From contig SMMW01000005.1 of NCBI GenBank assembly GCA_004794655.1, forward strand, positions 1,922,001-1,986,000: a stretch of DNA of 64,000 bases, given 5' to 3'. Source of the DNA: Marisa cornuarietis. Taxonomy: Eukaryota > Mollusca > Gastropoda > Architaenioglossa > Ampullariidae. Position 1 is the stretch's first letter. Each line of letters opens with the position of its first letter. Below are positions 33,417-43,859 of this stretch, piece by piece. A program made the position numbers and the translations under genes. The notes under the pieces are model-generated. The model had not been told where the DNA came from, searched no databases, and saw nothing but the letters and a program-made list of their open reading frames with translations.

Positions 33417-36400
33417 ATGAACACGTTCGACAAACAAGTCTTTAAAATGTCATCACTTCTATTGTTTTTTTCGGTGTGTAGCTTTTCTCCCGTCACGTAT
33501 CTGAGCACTTTTGGGGTTAGCTCCATGGAAATATTGTTCAAAGTCACGGAAAATGACTCCTGGAGTTCAACCGAAAATACCTCAAGATTTGATTCAACTA
33601 GTGTAGATTCCACTTTCAACCTTGTTAATGACCGCCGCACATCACGTTACATGGACCAATCCTTATTTGTGAATAATAACATCATTTCTCAAGATTCTTG
33701 TGAATACACTGAGAAGATAAGCGATGAAGAGAAGATTTATTATGTGACAGTGAATGGGTGCCTAGATAACAAAATACTGAATTTTTCATCAACATGTGGC
33801 ATCATCCGCGGTCTGTACACGACAGAAACACTGACCATAAATAATGATGAAAGTTGTATACTGAATGTTTCTGTTCACAAAGGTCCGTTTATGGAGGCTG
33901 TTTTTGAAAGCAACATCAGTTTGCTGAGCGACAACTTGATGCTTAGCAGTGCGGAAGATATTGATTCCCTAGAAGAAAAAAACTCTTTAATATACGTCCC
34001 CGCACATGAGCCCGTCTTCTTAGCTGGGGCAGAACAGCTCTATTTTCAAATTCCAGTGGCAGCGATTCCAGAGTTTGAAATAAGATTTACATCAAAAGAA
34101 GAAGATTCGCGAACATCGCTTCCAATCATCTACACGTCACCGTTGTCCGGTTACGTAACAATAAGACATTTCAGAGCCAAAAGGAATCAAGCGATTCCTG
34201 CGAATGCGTCTCGCATCATAGAAGTTCCTTCAGGTCAAGTTGTTATGATCAGTTTTTCTTTTGTTGACTTTGAAGGGAACACACTCAATGATTGTCATTT
34301 ACAAATATTCACAATCAACGATAATGGAAATCTTTCAATGCAGATGGATATTTCCAAGAGCTTAATTATACCTGCGGAGGTGTTTGATCAGTCCATTCAG
34401 ATGCGGTACATCTCTGAATCCCTATGTTTTACACGTCGGGGGTTTAAAATGTTATTCTCATTGCACAATCTGTCAGACGTCCCCAGTAAATTAGAGAATG
34501 GGCTGTGGGATTGTCCCTTGCCCTTCTACAACACCTTCAAGCAACACCTGGAGTGTAACCTGGTGGTTGAGTGCCGTGGAGGGGAGGACGAAGGAGCGCA
34601 TTGTCCTTACAGCAGTCCCGCCTGTAACGGCTCTGTTGCCGTGGGTAACAAGTGCTACGTTGTCTTAAACTGGGAAGAGGACGTTCAGTGGCCGATGGCG
34701 AGTAAATTGTGCACAGACAATGGAGGTAACCTGGCAACTTTAAAATCAAAGAATGATTTATATTCTCTTAGGAAGATAGACAACTTCGCAAAGTTATTAG
34801 TAGATTTTCACATCGGACTCACAACCTACCAGCCACCTTTGCCTTCACTCTACAAAAAAAACTTGATCTGGGCGGACAGAACTATAGCCTACGGTTACCC
34901 CTGGCCCTTTCAAAGACACGTTTCTATTAATACAATGAGCAAATTTTGTTGGCATAACTTGTATGGCAGCGAAAACTTAGTTGAAGACCAGTGTTACGGA
35001 TATGAGGTTTTTCTCACACTCTGTGAGTTTGCTTCAGAAAAATACCAAACGGACAACGTCATTTCGGTATCTTTCTTACATGTTGATTTTGTTACTGGAA
35101 ATGACAGCCTGTATGTCATTTGTCCAGAAGGCCACTTCACATACGACTTCCTGTCGTGTGATAAAGCCAGCCGATGTGGTGCGGGGAATTTTCCTTTGCG
35201 CTGTAAAACCCAAACGAAAAGTGCGGGATCGTCTATAACCACTGAGATGTTTCTTTGCTCCGACCAAACACGCACACTGCAGTACACCCTGGTCTGTGAC
35301 TTCAAACAGGACTGCAACGATGGATCGGATGAAACGTTTTGCACACGAAGTCAGACGTGTGGCGGGTACCAGTGTCAGAACGGTCAGTGCATTCCTCTCG
35401 ACAAACTCTGTGACGTAGAAAACGACTGTTGGGATGCTACCGACGAAGACTGCGATCGATTCCAAGAGTGGTACGTGTCTACTGCCAATTATATCGATGC
35501 TCCTGCTGTGATCAATTTTGATAAGGAAGCTAACTTAATTTATAAAGCACTCAGTGCCTTCCGATCATGCCCCGAAACCCACTTCCAGTGTCCACCTGAC
35601 GGCTACTGTCTGCCTGTGTACGTGCGCTGTAACGGTGTGTACGACTGTCCCAATCGAGAAGACGAGGTGGGCTGCCAGGTGTACTCGTGTCCAGGTTTTT
35701 ACAGGTGTCGCGCCTCCAGCGTGTGCGTGCACGCGGACCACATGTGTGACGGCCGATCACAGTGTCCACAACACGACGACGAACTGTTCTGTGAGCTTAG
35801 CTGCCCTCAAGGTTGTCTGTGTCAGGGTCTAGCATTCGTTTGCTCAGAGACATTCGATATGCAGAAATTTCCTTTCGTACGATATTTAGATGCTAGGGGG
35901 ACTGGTATGTCAACAAAAGATCTGTCTTCAGTCATTTATCTCGTGTGGCTTAGCCTCGCATCTTGTAAGCTGCAAGTTCTTTATAACATATCACTTCCTA
36001 CGCTTCAAACACTTGACTTGAGTGATAACCTGCTCACCTGGCTAGACATGTCGTATTTCATGCAGTTTGAGAATCTCCGCGTTCTTCGTCTCGCCGGAAA
36101 TCCCTTGCAGTTCGTGTTCACCAGTTACACAGAAGCACACCATTCTCGTTTGACTTCTCTAGACATGTCGCAAACGTTGCTGAAAGTGTTTACAGGAGAT
36201 ATGCTGACTAGTTTTTCGGCCATAAAGGTCCTGAATCTGTCCATTAGTGTTCTTACAGAACTACGCTATAACAGTTTCCAGAATATTCAAGATGTGACCC
36301 ACCTTGACCTGTGCAAAACACGAATCAGAGGAGTACACAACGACACTTTCAAGCATCTGAAGTCTCTAAAAGTTCTCCAAGTTAGTTCTTACAAACTTTG

Positions 36401-37412
36401 CTGTCAAGAACTGTTGCCAGAAGTCGCCGACGAAGTAATGTGTTTTTCACCGGATGACATTTTTTCATCCTGCCAGAATCTGTTGCGTTCAAAGACTGTC
36501 TTTTCTTTGGTATGGGCGCTGTGTGTTGTTTCTTTAACTGGAAATGTTTATTGTATCGCGCATTCTGAAATCAGGAAGAAGGAAAAGCATAAAACCCTCT
36601 TTGATGTCTTGATGATAAATCTGCACGTGTCCGATTTGCTTGCCGGCACGTACATGCTAGTGATAGGGGTGGCTGACGTGGTGTTCCGGGAACGCTATTT
36701 GTGGTACGAAGAAACATGGACGGGTGGATGGGTGTGTCAGATGGCCGGCCTGGTGTTCTGGATGGGCGTGGATGTATCTACCTTGACCTTGACTGCCATC
36801 ATAGCTGAACGTCTTATGGATTTACGATCTCCTCTGGTCGATTTCTCCCTGCACGGCAAATCCTTGGTTACAGCTTGCGGCGCCATCTGGTTGCTGGCTT
36901 TTGGCTTTGCTATTTTTCCCAATTTTTTTACGGAACCTCAATGGCAGTTCTATGGGCAGAACTCGGTTTGCCTTCCTTTACCTGTCTTCGACAAAGGTTA
37001 TCAAGGCTGGGGCTACGTATTCGCAATGATGGTTTTTCGCCTCGTCCTGAGTTTAGTTGCTGGAGTGTGTCATGCGTACCACGTGTGTACCTTGCACCCT
37101 AGCGACATGGTCGCAGTTATGGCTCCGAAAACTAAAGAGAGGGCGCTGGCTCGACGAGTTTCTGTTCTTGTCCTGACGAAAATTCTTAGCTGCTTAGTTA
37201 GCAGCGTGTTAGGAGTAATGTCAGAGACAGGGACTGTTATTGCTAGGGATGTCGTAGTTGCACTCACCCTGTTTGTTTACCCTATTAATGCGTCCTTGAA
37301 CCCGTGGCTCTACATCGTTAGCGTCTTCCTCGAAGAAAGGAAAGATTCTGCGAAAGGCCGTGTTGTGAAAGTCCTACGATCTCGGATAATGGTGTCTCAG
37401 AAATGTGCCTGA
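33417..37412 (+). CDS. GRL101-like receptor B2 (duplicate of B1)
   Basis: 1331 residues, ATG 33417 after ACC. Domains are as in B1, shifted by five residues because of an extra 15 bp (33528-33542) just after the signal region. TM3 ends ERL and TM7 has NPWLY. Differences from B1 cluster in the lectin domain: 13 of about 39 residues between 34899 and 35015, against scattered changes elsewhere. The LDLa4-5 block 35556-35794 is identical at the DNA level to the otherwise diverged gene B3 (52204-52442) but differs from B1 at five sites, a mark of gene conversion. It is a presumed plasma-membrane receptor of unknown ligand. Confidence 0.93.
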   Translation: MNTFDKQVFKMSSLLLFFSVCSFSPVTYLSTFGVSSMEILFKVTENDSWSSTENTSRFDSTSVDSTFNLVNDRRTSRYMDQSLFVNNNIISQDSCEYTEKISDEEKIYYVTVNGCLDNKILNFSSTCGIIRGLYTTETLTINNDESCILNVSVHKGPFMEAVFESNISLLSDNLMLSSAEDIDSLEEKNSLIYVPAHEPVFLAGAEQLYFQIPVAAIPEFEIRFTSKEEDSRTSLPIIYTSPLSGYVTIRHFRAKRNQAIPANASRIIEVPSGQVVMISFSFVDFEGNTLNDCHLQIFTINDNGNLSMQMDISKSLIIPAEVFDQSIQMRYISESLCFTRRGFKMLFSLHNLSDVPSKLENGLWDCPLPFYNTFKQHLECNLVVECRGGEDEGAHCPYSSPACNGSVAVGNKCYVVLNWEEDVQWPMASKLCTDNGGNLATLKSKNDLYSLRKIDNFAKLLVDFHIGLTTYQPPLPSLYKKNLIWADRTIAYGYPWPFQRHVSINTMSKFCWHNLYGSENLVEDQCYGYEVFLTLCEFASEKYQTDNVISVSFLHVDFVTGNDSLYVICPEGHFTYDFLSCDKASRCGAGNFPLRCKTQTKSAGSSITTEMFLCSDQTRTLQYTLVCDFKQDCNDGSDETFCTRSQTCGGYQCQNGQCIPLDKLCDVENDCWDATDEDCDRFQEWYVSTANYIDAPAVINFDKEANLIYKALSAFRSCPETHFQCPPDGYCLPVYVRCNGVYDCPNREDEVGCQVYSCPGFYRCRASSVCVHADHMCDGRSQCPQHDDELFCELSCPQGCLCQGLAFVCSETFDMQKFPFVRYLDARGTGMSTKDLSSVIYLVWLSLASCKLQVLYNISLPTLQTLDLSDNLLTWLDMSYFMQFENLRVLRLAGNPLQFVFTSYTEAHHSRLTSLDMSQTLLKVFTGDMLTSFSAIKVLNLSISVLTELRYNSFQNIQDVTHLDLCKTRIRGVHNDTFKHLKSLKVLQVSSYKLCCQELLPEVADEVMCFSPDDIFSSCQNLLRSKTVFSLVWALCVVSLTGNVYCIAHSEIRKKEKHKTLFDVLMINLHVSDLLAGTYMLVIGVADVVFRERYLWYEETWTGGWVCQMAGLVFWMGVDVSTLTLTAIIAERLMDLRSPLVDFSLHGKSLVTACGAIWLLAFGFAIFPNFFTEPQWQFYGQNSVCLPLPVFDKGYQGWGYVFAMMVFRLVLSLVAGVCHAYHVCTLHPSDMVAVMAPKTKERALARRVSVLVLTKILSCLVSSVLGVMSETGTVIARDVVVALTLFVYPINASLNPWLYIVSVFLEERKDSAKGRVVKVLRSRIMVSQKCA

Positions 37413-38327
37413 ACGTTACGATCTGCATAAGGAAGTTTTGCGCTTTGAAGACGGTTTATTCTTTCAGATCATTTGAAGTAAGCATTTCGTCTCTAGTATT
37501 TTGCTGGATGCAAAAAAACTGCACTTTTTTCTTTTTACATCATTTAACAACTGTCTACCATATCACACACTTTCATTGATTGCTATAAACCTTTTCCTAT
37601 GAAAGGCCAATGAAGGCGCTTTGTAAGACGGGGAGGAGACAATTTCTATTCTGTCCGCCTCTCTTTATAATTTTACCTGAGGTCGCTAAGCTTCCTAATT
37701 CACAAGCCAATACTGCGCTACCTGGCGAATTTTTCTTATTTCTACGCTTCTGAAAATGCGAGTCAAAGAACGAATCCAGCTGATGTAAGGGTTCGACCCA
37801 CTTAAAGCCACATTAGATGTTTGCTTAAGTGGTCTAACTCTTTGTGGTATCTGACAGCACCAGCATCGACTTTATGTAGGGCTCGTTTGTATTCCACGAG
37901 AACATCCCACCTCCACTTGTTGCGCGGTTCAAAAATGGCGTCCCGAGTGATAGGCGAATGGAACGCGCATGCAGTTGTTCTCCCGTGATACCCACTCTCC
38001 ACCCCCATTCCTGCGTGAAACGACTGGATGGCCCATTTAATGAAGGGTTTCAGTTTGGCCTTACTCACCCTCTTGTGTCAGTAGAGACACGGTTTGGTAT
38101 CGACGTTTAAGCTTAGGAACGTATGAACCTGTCGTTGATTTACGACCCTGTCTATTGCTTGTTTTGGTTTATGTTATCCAAGAAAGTTTACATTTATTTT
38201 GTCTTGTGTGGTACTCTTCCTTTCTGTTTTTTGTGATTGTGTGCGTGAGTGAGAGAAAGGGAAGGAGGGGGAGAGCGAGTGAGAGATAGAGAGATAAGGC
38301 TACCCGGCTGATGAACTGAAACGGTGA
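37413..38327. other. 3' flank of B2, no gene recognised
   Basis: Aligned with 19526-19740 and 20896 to about 21690 of copy 1. It contains the unoccupied site of the LTR-like element at about 37622-37628. Short frames on both strands show no domain. A GA-rich tract lies at 38250-38300. Confidence 0.55.
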
Positions 38328-38331
38328 GAAT

Positions 38332-39240
38332 TGTTAAGTGCGTAAAGTGACCTTATCGCTTTCACGCTTAATATCCGAAGCTGCTCTGATAGCCAAGTAT
38401 TGTGTTTTATTGAAGTCTTGTGTCACACGGCTGTCTTGGCTCTTGCAGTAAGGATTGTCACCGACAACATTTAAAACCTGTTGTGTCTTCCTCATACCAT
38501 AAGTGTTACCCATCCATTATTAAAGTGATCTGTAGGGGTGTGGCTTATGTAACCAATGCTTTGCGTGAATATCTTTTTTATTTCTGAAGAAATTAAACAC
38601 CTTCTCGGCGAAGTCACGTGCGTCAAAATAAAGAAAATGCAGTTAAAAAATTTCTCAGTTCTTACTTGCACCATATAATAAACACTAAACGTTTCTTTGA
38701 AGGGATCTCGAGTGCTCGAAGGAGTTAACTTATTCTAGATACCTGCTCTTACTCTCTAGCTCCAATGAGATCACAGAGAAGGAGAGAGAGGTAGGAGAGA
38801 CATTACTGTGGTAGCTTTCTCACATTCTTCATTTAGCACTTCCTTCGATTTCTCTCTCTCTCTCTCTTTATGGCCACATTTAAAAAACCTCAGAGAGGAA
38901 GATAATGTAATTAAAACTCATCTGTTTTATTCTGCATACATCAAAATTCCGTTCGCTTGAAAGATATGTCCAATGTCTTCATTTATGAAGATTGCACTGA
39001 GCTACAAGAAATGGAGTTCAAATAACAAACACGTAATTCTATGTCTGCATAAAACCCGAAAGATATTCCTTATATGTAACATTAAATAAACCTGAAGCAG
39101 AGATCTGTTGATGTCTTAGCTGTCATCCACATTGTTCTGCGTGAGACGGTCTCGCCAGCCGCAAGTAAAGAACAAAGTCCGTTTTCTTGATCATCGTCCG
39201 CACAAATGACAACACTTAGGGACAAACATCTTCACCTTAG
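38332..39240. mobile_element. 909-bp insertion private to copy 2, class uncertain
   Basis: Copy 1 runs straight through this position (about 21686-21690). Here 909 bp are inserted between two GAAT tetranucleotides (38328-38331 and 39241-39244). The insert starts TGTTAAGTGCG and holds an AATAAA near 39085; TGACAACA occurs near its end at 39207-39214. This hints at an LTR, but the ends do not form a clean TG...CA pair with the flanking repeat. A deletion in copy 1 is possible but less likely. No coding sequence is recognised. Confidence 0.5.
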
Positions 39241-40118
39241 GAATACCTATTAATTAATAATTTTGACCATTTTTAGCTCCACTGGACTTTCAGCAAATTT
39301 AGATATATGTTGTGGTCAGACGAAATAATCAGTTTATCGACAATAACATTGTTGCAATATCTTAATCGATAACTTTTCTTTGGCACCTCGGAAAACGATT
39401 CGTTAGTTCGTGCACGCATGTAGAACATTTTTAGTGTGCTTATGCACATTTCAAAACTTTTGTTGCCACAGGAATCAATAAAACTACGTATAAGAGTGAT
39501 GTACCTTCGCCCATATTCGGCTGGTGTGTACTTGCTCTCCCCTTCGTTTTTCTTGTCGGTGTCCGTTGATATTTGTCGTGATTGTGCCAACTGAGTGATG
39601 TTTATCATCACTTTTGTTGCTTCCCCTGCCATTGTTCTAGACTGTTTTTGTATGCCTACGTCTGGCTGTTTCCTTCCTAAGCGACTTACTGCATCAAACT
39701 CCATATTTGTGCCATGTGGTTTGTTTTGAGATTACTTCTGGACTAACCCTCTTCACCTTCCTGCAGTTGTTAACGTTTTCTGCTCTACAGACAACTGTTT
39801 TTGTTCCTAACTTAATTTCCCACGGTATGACAACTTGGACTTCTATTACTCTCATAGCAACACTTATACGCACACAAGCACGCACACATATACTCCTATC
39901 AGGCAAGACAAAAATTCCAACATAAGACCCCTCCCCCATTACGCGCTCATTCCATCATAAGTGCAAGACGACATGGTGATAAAATATAATTACTGGTATT
40001 GATTAAATATGACATAATTATACACATGAGTAATGGCACATTCCATGAAATGCTAATTCATTTAAAAACATTAATCACCTTCACCTGAAGGAGAATTTTA
40101 AAAAGTCCAGAATACTCT

Positions 40119-40135
40119 GTGCGTGCGTGCGTGCA

Positions 40136-40189
<54 letters not shown>
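40119..40189. repeat. (GTGC)n(TG)n microsatellite
   Basis: A short GTGC tract passes into about 25 TG dinucleotides, right next to the decayed receptor fragment. Confidence 0.9.
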
Positions 40190-40190
<1 letters not shown>

Positions 40191-40204
40191 TTCAACCTAT
40201 GTGA

Positions 40205-40385
40205 TTCAATAAGATATCTTGGAATAACCCCTTACTGTGAATTCATTTTGACACACAAACACTAAACCCTGACAGACGGGGAATTTAGGTAAGCACAGTA
40301 CCCGGTACACTTCATCATGCTGCGGTTACTGCAGCGTCGCACGCGCTGGCATGCGGGCAGTAGGGACCAGCAATAGTGAGTAACA
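40205..40385 (-). pseudogene. relic of a GRL101-like receptor (LDLa5 to LRR N-cap)
   Basis: The minus strand reads PQHDEVYRVLCLPKFPVCQG followed by LVFVCQNEF (about 40332-40239). Intact A genes have PQHDDEKFCGLRCPDACVCQ followed by GLAFVCKRSF at the same place. Nucleotide similarity continues on both sides, including TGCGG, GTCGCAC and CCCTGACAGAC matches to the functional genes. A stop, frameshifts and lost cysteines show decay. Only about 180 bp are recognisable; the rest of the gene is not found nearby. It lies on the strand of the A genes, between B2 and A3. Confidence 0.65.
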
Positions 40386-41079
40386 GCAACCTAACTCCAT
40401 TAAAGGTAGACTACAGTGATGGATTCCGACTATTTGTAAAACGGAAGCCCCTTTCTTCCCAGAGCTCGGATCCAGGGGTGCAATCATCCCACTTTATTTT
40501 TTTTCCATGTTCCTCTTTTTAATCCAACATTCCATTACAGTGTGGAAAACGGATGCCCTCAAAATGTGACACCCATTAAAAACGCAAATTGAAAAAAAAA
40601 CAATCTTGATTCATATCGCATTATGCTACGAGGTAGGGGTAAAACGCATGATGAAAGTAGTTCTCTTTCTGGACCGAATGACAGGACTGGCTAGGTCAGG
40701 TTAGTCTGTCCATTCTGTATGAAAGAAGGACCTAAGAACGCAGTAGACAACAAAACGTGCATGTTTTCAATATCAGCGTCGATAATCAGTTATTCTTCTT
40801 TCGTGAAATGACAGATAATATAAGGCAACCTAAGAATTATGCCCTTGTTTTCTTGTGAAAATTAACGATTGACATAAATTTGAATTCGGTCATTAGTTTG
40901 CCTCCAGCAGCAGGATAGCAGGACATGTTCGTCGTAAAGCTGAAAACTGTTTCTTTTCGAAAAAAAAGTTATAAACGCAAACCTTGAGTTTATTTGAGAA
41001 ATATTAAACTCTCGAGGAAGATCTGATATAAGCAATATATCAAGGTAACTCTCTCAATCTCTGTGTTTCTTTGTCTGTC

Positions 41080-41740
41080 CCTGGACTGTGACATACGAGG
41101 GACATGATGACAAGCAGCAATGGTGAAAACGCGCCAGTCGGACCTACTCTGCGCCTCATAGCTCTCCCAACAGGCGGCCTGTCCCCTCCTTAATGTTGTT
41201 CAACCACCTCTTTTTCCTGGTTTTCACGTCGGCATCCTCCTTCCACACATCCCTGAAAGCCTATCTTGGGTAGTGTGTTATGCCGAACGACATGCCCAAA
41301 TCACGCCGCCGCTTGATAGTGGCGAGCAGAGGATACTGGGAACCGACCGGGGGGGGGGTAACCGCGCTGTGAACAAATCTGTTTGTATTCTGTTCCCTGT
41401 AGGAGATTCGGAGTAGTTTCCTGAAGCATTTCATCTACAAATCCTGAATCTTCCTGTTAGTTTTGGTCAGCAGGGTCCACGTTTTGCTGTTGTATAACAT
41501 GAAGGGAACGGAAAGACCAGGGTCTTGTATAGCTTAAATTTGGTCTCGAAACTGTTGCATCTTGTTCAGCCTCGCCAATGCTGCCGTCCCTGCTGTGATT
41601 CTTTGACGAACTTCCGTCACGCAACTGCCGTTCTTTGACAGCGTTGCTCCAAAGTACTTGAAACTCTGTATTTCCTCAAGATACATCCAGTTTAGATAAA
41701 TCTGCTTTTCCTTATCTGACAGTGTTGATCATTGTTCAGC
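41080..41740 (-). mobile_element. LINE ORF2 C-terminal relic
   Basis: With frameshifts the minus strand reads WMYLEEIQSFKYFGATLSKN, then RLNKM, FKLYKTL, CFRKLLRISYREQNTNRF, PLLATIKRRR and KKRWLNNIKEGTGRLL. This order is typical of the region after the RT domain in invertebrate non-LTR elements. Several stops are present. It may be the inverted partner of the plus-strand piece downstream, or an independent insertion. Confidence 0.8.
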
Positions 41741-42079
41741 AACCTCAAAAGAAAAGATCGAGGCTGGTGACCTTATATCTCAAGATAACTGATAAATAAC
41801 CCGATCGATTTTTATCTTGCTTCCGAGACGATACGAATCAGCAGGGCAAAGACAAGAGCGTCGAGATCGATAGTGACCACAGTTTCATCTTATCAAGCTG
41901 TCGCTTGAAGTAGAAGGGGTAGCGTTCACACTAAATCCTCGCATTAGCTTTCACCTCGATCAGCCGCGAGTCCCAAGGGTCTTGCAGGCGAAGTTGGAGG
42001 CTAATTCGCCCCCTTAAACATGATCGACTATAACGTGGAACCCCTCAAAAGTCACGTGAAAAAGTAATCCTGTTTACGA

Positions 42080-43055
42080 CTGAGCAGGTTTGAGGGTGGT
42101 CAAGGGCAAAAAACAGCCCTGTTTTACGGAGGAAATTCTCGACCGCTGTGACAGCAGGCGGGGCCTAAAGAGAAAAATGCAGGTCAGCCCTGAAGCAGCT
42201 TTCGAGCATCGCAAGGTCAATCACGAGATCAAGAAAGGGATAAACGCAGCAAGGGTAACTTGGACTGAAGAGAGATACAGTGAGAAAGAGGAAGGGACGG
42301 CTTGGGTCTATAACAATAAGACCTTTCACCTGCTCAAAACCTTCACAAATGATGGTCAGCAACAAAAATTCTCTGTCATCAAAAATACCACTGGCAACCT
42401 ACTTACGGCAGAGAAAGCTGTATCAGACCAATATGCAGAGTACTGACATGAGTTACACAATGTCCAGCTGGCGACAGACCCAAAACCTCTTCAAGAATCA
42501 TCTCACACGGATGGCGAAGGAACTGTTCGAAGACGAGCAGATCGGATTCCGGGCCGGCAGAAGTACTTTTGAACAAATCTTTAACAGCCACAACCTGATC
42601 GAAAAACACATGCAGCACGGTAGAAATCTGTACCATTAATTTATTGACTTCAAGAAGACTTTCGACAGGGTCTGGCACGAGGGGTTGTGGCATTGGTGCG
42701 GAAATTCAACATTAAAGAGAGCATAGTCCGAACCATCCAGTCACTGTACGCCAGTCTGTGAGCTTTGTTCTGCTTAACAAAAAAATTTGGAGGGCGCTTT
42801 CTCCCACCATAGTGGGAGTCTGCAAAGATTGACCTTCGTTTACGCTGCTGTTCGACATCTATCTGTAGAGAATCATGCAAAATACGCTGCATAAACACCA
42901 CACTTCCGTGTCCATCGGAGGAAGACTGTTAAGCAGCATTCGCTTTGTTGATGAAATCGATTTGATGGCAGACAAAAATACTAAGGTGCAAGCTCTCGCA
43001 GACTCGTCATCAGTGCAAGCGCACATGTGATGTTAATAAGAACAAATTAATGTAA
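42080..43055 (+). mobile_element. LINE ORF2 relic: linker and reverse-transcriptase core
   Basis: The plus strand reads PCFTEEILDRCDSRRGLKRK and RVTWTEERYSEKEEGTAW (linker after the endonuclease). Then come EQIGFRAGRSTFEQIFNSHN, the FIDFKKTFDRVWHEGLW motif (RT motif A region) after a stop at about 42640, and IRFVDEIDLMAD (42938-42973). The last should be the catalytic FADD motif but reads FVDE (42944-42955), so the enzyme is dead. Stops and frameshifts abound. The endonuclease and C-terminal parts are not joined to it. Confidence 0.85.
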
Positions 43056-43059
43056 CACT

Positions 43060-43324
43060 GGGGCCAATTGCACAACATGTTTCTAAACATTAAAATTATT
43101 CTAAAGAAGCAAATCTCTTCTCTGCCATTTAGATGCGTTGCACAAGAACAGACAAAAAATTGTACTGACAGGACGGAAAGTCAGCAATTAACAACTGCAT
43201 CTTACTTAAAGCAGTTTTAGTTTTAAAAATTCTAAAATTGTGGTGTGCACTTTAAACTGGTTATCTAAAAAGATTTAAGGCTTAAAAGTGTTTAAATTTA
43301 GAAATGTGTTGTGCAACTGGCCCC
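43060..43324. mobile_element. MITE with 28-bp imperfect TIRs, 265 bp
   Basis: The left end GGGGCCAATTGCACAACA and right end TGTTGTGCAACTGGCCCC are imperfect inverted repeats; each extends about 10 further bases, through TTTCTAAA, with few mismatches. A CTG on each side could be a 3-bp target duplication, but the G/C run makes the border ambiguous. The AT-rich inside has no coding capacity. The superfamily is not assigned. It lies right after the LINE RT relic. Confidence 0.8.
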
Positions 43325-43859
43325 TGGGCTGTAAATAAAATAATACCTGATGTTAGCAGTCTGTTAAAGAAATGGCAAGAAGAAAAATAGAGAAACTAGA
43401 CATCAGGGGAAATATATACCGTATCTGTACAGAATATCACAGCAAGTACAAACTGGAATGTCTTAAATCATACATTTTGGTAAGCTTCTGCCACTATGCT
43501 TTTAATTCTAATTCTGCTTCTGGGCTGTTATTAGAAATGTAACAGTAAAGCCCGTTGTTAATGTAGACTTTTTAACTTAACACTATCTAGTTTCTTCTTC
43601 ATAACATTTTAAAAAATACCTCATCATCGCATTTTATTCGTGAAATATTGCTTTCTACAAAATAAATAAGTTTTATGAAAGCAGATTTCGTACCGTTGCA
43701 TATGTTGACATTCAGAAGATAAAGAAGAGCATGAACCAAGAGACCTCTCACACAAGCTAGTTTCTTACCTCTTACTAAATCCAACATGTCTTTCCTTTAC
43801 GTTTTGTGTCTGTTGGTGAGCAGCAGTGTAAATTTTTACTGTGCGTGAAGTGACCTACA
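43325..43859. other. 3' flank of A3, no gene recognised
   Basis: AT-rich sequence downstream of the A3 stop codon. It contains a minus-strand polyadenylation signal candidate. No ORF with a recognisable domain is seen. Confidence 0.5.
43633..43638 (-). terminator. polyadenylation signal candidate for the A3 receptor
   Basis: AATAAA on the minus strand, about 222 bp beyond the A3 stop codon. Confidence 0.45.

Larger units (their letters stand above)
22450..39990. repeat. Segmental duplication, copy 2 (about 17.5 kb)
   Basis: Head-to-tail second copy of the 3561-22440 segment, with receptor pair A2/B2 in the same orientation and order. Private to this copy are a SINE (23428-23698) and a 909-bp insert (38332-39240). 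It lacks the hAT MITE, the LTR-like element and most of the LINE fragment of copy 1. Similarity to copy 1 fades at about 39990, shortly after the sequence ACGACATGGTGA. Confidence 0.9.
39991..43059. other. inter-pair region: receptor relic and LINE debris
   Basis: Region between the duplication end and a MITE. It contains a (GTGC)n(TG)n tract, a decayed receptor fragment and two oppositely oriented LINE pieces. Apart from these, no intact gene is seen. A run of ten G lies at about 41349-41358. Confidence 0.6.

Noticed and set aside
33365..33640. Antisense 91-codon frame at the start of B2
   Set aside because: Shadow of the B2 coding sequence; no independent support.
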